Positions 6,242-6,908 of a stretch of DNA of 6,908 nt are shown here, piece by piece. This DNA comes from Paracoccaceae bacterium. Its GTDB lineage: Bacteria; Pseudomonadota; Alphaproteobacteria; Rhodobacterales; Rhodobacteraceae. The stretch spans positions 1-6,908 of the forward strand of contig JALWQC010000180.1 of assembly GCA_027080755.1 (NCBI GenBank), in the 5' to 3' direction. The translations under genes and the position numbers were made by a program. Under the pieces are notes generated by a model. That model searched no databases and was not told the origin of the DNA. It saw nothing but the letters and a program-made list of their open reading frames with translations. Numbering within the stretch: position 1 is the stretch's first letter; every line of letters begins with the position of its first letter.

Positions 6242-6425
6242 AACGGCACTCCTGCTATCGTCATATACTTTTGAAATACAGCCAACATCTTTACAAACTA
6301 TGAATAGTATTGCCCAACAATCGGGCGAAAATAGGGCGGATGCCTTTATTGTTATTTGCCCCCCCTTGTTTTGCCCTTCGCGGCGCTTATTTTCAAAATC
6401 GACACCCCAAACAGGAGAAAAACCT
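6242..6425. promoter_or_regulatory. Divergent promoter region between the pilin-like gene and the DUF302 gene
   Basis: This 184-base gap separates two divergent starts, so it must serve promoters in both directions. It is A+T-rich at 6255-6310. For the plus strand, TTGAAA (6271-6276) followed after 15 bases by TACAAA (6292-6297) is a weak -35/-10 candidate. No palindromic operator was recognised. The strong ribosome binding sites are AGGAG at 6253-6249 (minus) and AGGAG at 6413-6417 (plus). Confidence 0.35.
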
Positions 6426-6827
6426 ATGTCCAACAGTTTCACAATCGACGTTACCGTTTCCGGCCGGATTGACGATGTTATCGAAAAGGTCACCGCCGCG
6501 CTTGCTACCGAAGGTTTCGGAATTCTGACCCGTGTCGATGTTGACAAGACTTTCAAGAAAAAGCTCGATGTCGATTTCCGCCCCTATGTTATCCTCGGGG
6601 CCTGCAACCCGAATCTGGCGCATCAGGCGCTGAATGCCCGCGGTGATGTGGGGATTATGCTGCCGTGCAATGTGACGGTGGAACAGTCCGGCGACAACGA
6701 ATGCCTGGTCCGTCTGGCCGATCCCAAGGCGATGATGACCTTTGCCGATCTTGGCGAAAACGAAACCCTGCAGCGTCTGGGCGAGGAAGCGGCGGTGAAA
6801 TTCGCCAGCGTTGCCGCGGCCCTATAG
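6426..6827 (+). CDS. DUF302 domain protein
   Basis: A 133-residue protein spans a single DUF302 domain, a small alpha/beta fold of unknown function found widely in bacteria and archaea. Diagnostic segments are IDDVIEKVTAALATEGFGILTRVDV (15-39), YVILGACNPNLAHQAL (54-69) and IMLPCNVTVEQ (77-87), with the two family cysteines C60 (in CNP) and C81 (in LPC). There is no signal peptide or membrane segment, so it is probably cytoplasmic. The ATG follows AGGAG at eight bases. It is divergent from the pilin-like gene and its stop overlaps that of a convergent gene at the right edge by six bases. The family is sometimes discussed in connection with metal, sulfur or redox contexts, but nothing here shows which. 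Confidence 0.92.
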   Translation: MSNSFTIDVTVSGRIDDVIEKVTAALATEGFGILTRVDVDKTFKKKLDVDFRPYVILGACNPNLAHQALNARGDVGIMLPCNVTVEQSGDNECLVRLADPKAMMTFADLGENETLQRLGEEAAVKFASVAAAL

Positions 6828-6908
6828 GATTCCCAGTTCGGCAAGTCCTGCCTGCAATTCGCGCGGCAGTTCCTCTTGTCCGTCACGATACAGGCCGGTG
6901 TCCTTCGG
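6822..6908 (-). CDS. 3' end of an unidentified gene at the right edge
   Basis: The minus strand reads an open frame from the window edge to a TAG at 6824-6822, giving 28 C-terminal residues that end ELPRELQAGLAELGIL. The segment is amphipathic, Leu/Glu-rich and uses codons typical of the neighbouring genes, so it looks like a genuine C-terminus. Its stop overlaps the end of the convergent DUF302 gene by six bases. Too little is present to name the family. Confidence 0.5.
   Translation of the reverse strand, partial: PKDTGLYRDGQEELPRELQAGLAELGIL

Noticed and set aside
1..6908. CRISPR array, tRNA, rRNA or insertion sequence
   Set aside because: No regularly spaced repeats, cloverleaf-like sequence, rRNA segments or transposase fragments were seen on either strand.

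Overview
The window is a nearly complete urease operon from a GC-rich alphaproteobacterium. The protein sequences, the gene order ureD-ureA-ureB-ureC-(extra gene)-ureE-ureF-ureG, and a small pilin-like protein of a type common in that group suggest a Rhodobacteraceae-like organism. This is an inference from motifs and remembered family sequences; no search was run.

Layout. At the left edge (1-24, minus) there is probably the first few codons of a divergent gene with a strong ribosome binding site. From about 231 to 5705 (plus) runs the urease cluster: ureD (nickel-insertion chaperone), ureA, ureB and ureC (the three enzyme subunits as separate genes), an unrelated small gene of 138 codons, then ureE (nickel metallochaperone), ureF (chaperone) and ureG (GTPase). 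Most junctions are overlapping or nearly so, which suggests one transcript with translational coupling. The exception is the extra gene and the roughly 144-base gap after it, both visibly richer in A+T than their surroundings. That extra gene has residues in the order expected of a PD-(D/E)xK nuclease-like fold and has no obvious role in urea metabolism.

How it works. UreA, UreB and UreC form the urease apoenzyme, which hydrolyses urea to ammonia and carbamate. UreD, UreF and UreG assemble on it, and UreE delivers nickel through UreG. GTP hydrolysis by UreG then drives insertion of two Ni ions at the carbamylated lysine of UreC. All metal and catalytic residues of UreC are intact, so the enzyme should be functional. 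No nickel or urea transporter lies inside the window.

Right part. A non-coding stretch of about 317 bases (5706-6022) holds inverted repeats and a phased direct repeat. It is followed by a minus-strand 72-residue Flp/type IVb pilin-like protein (6023-6241), a divergent DUF302 protein (6426-6827, plus), and the 3' end of an unidentified minus-strand gene running off the right edge (6822-6908).
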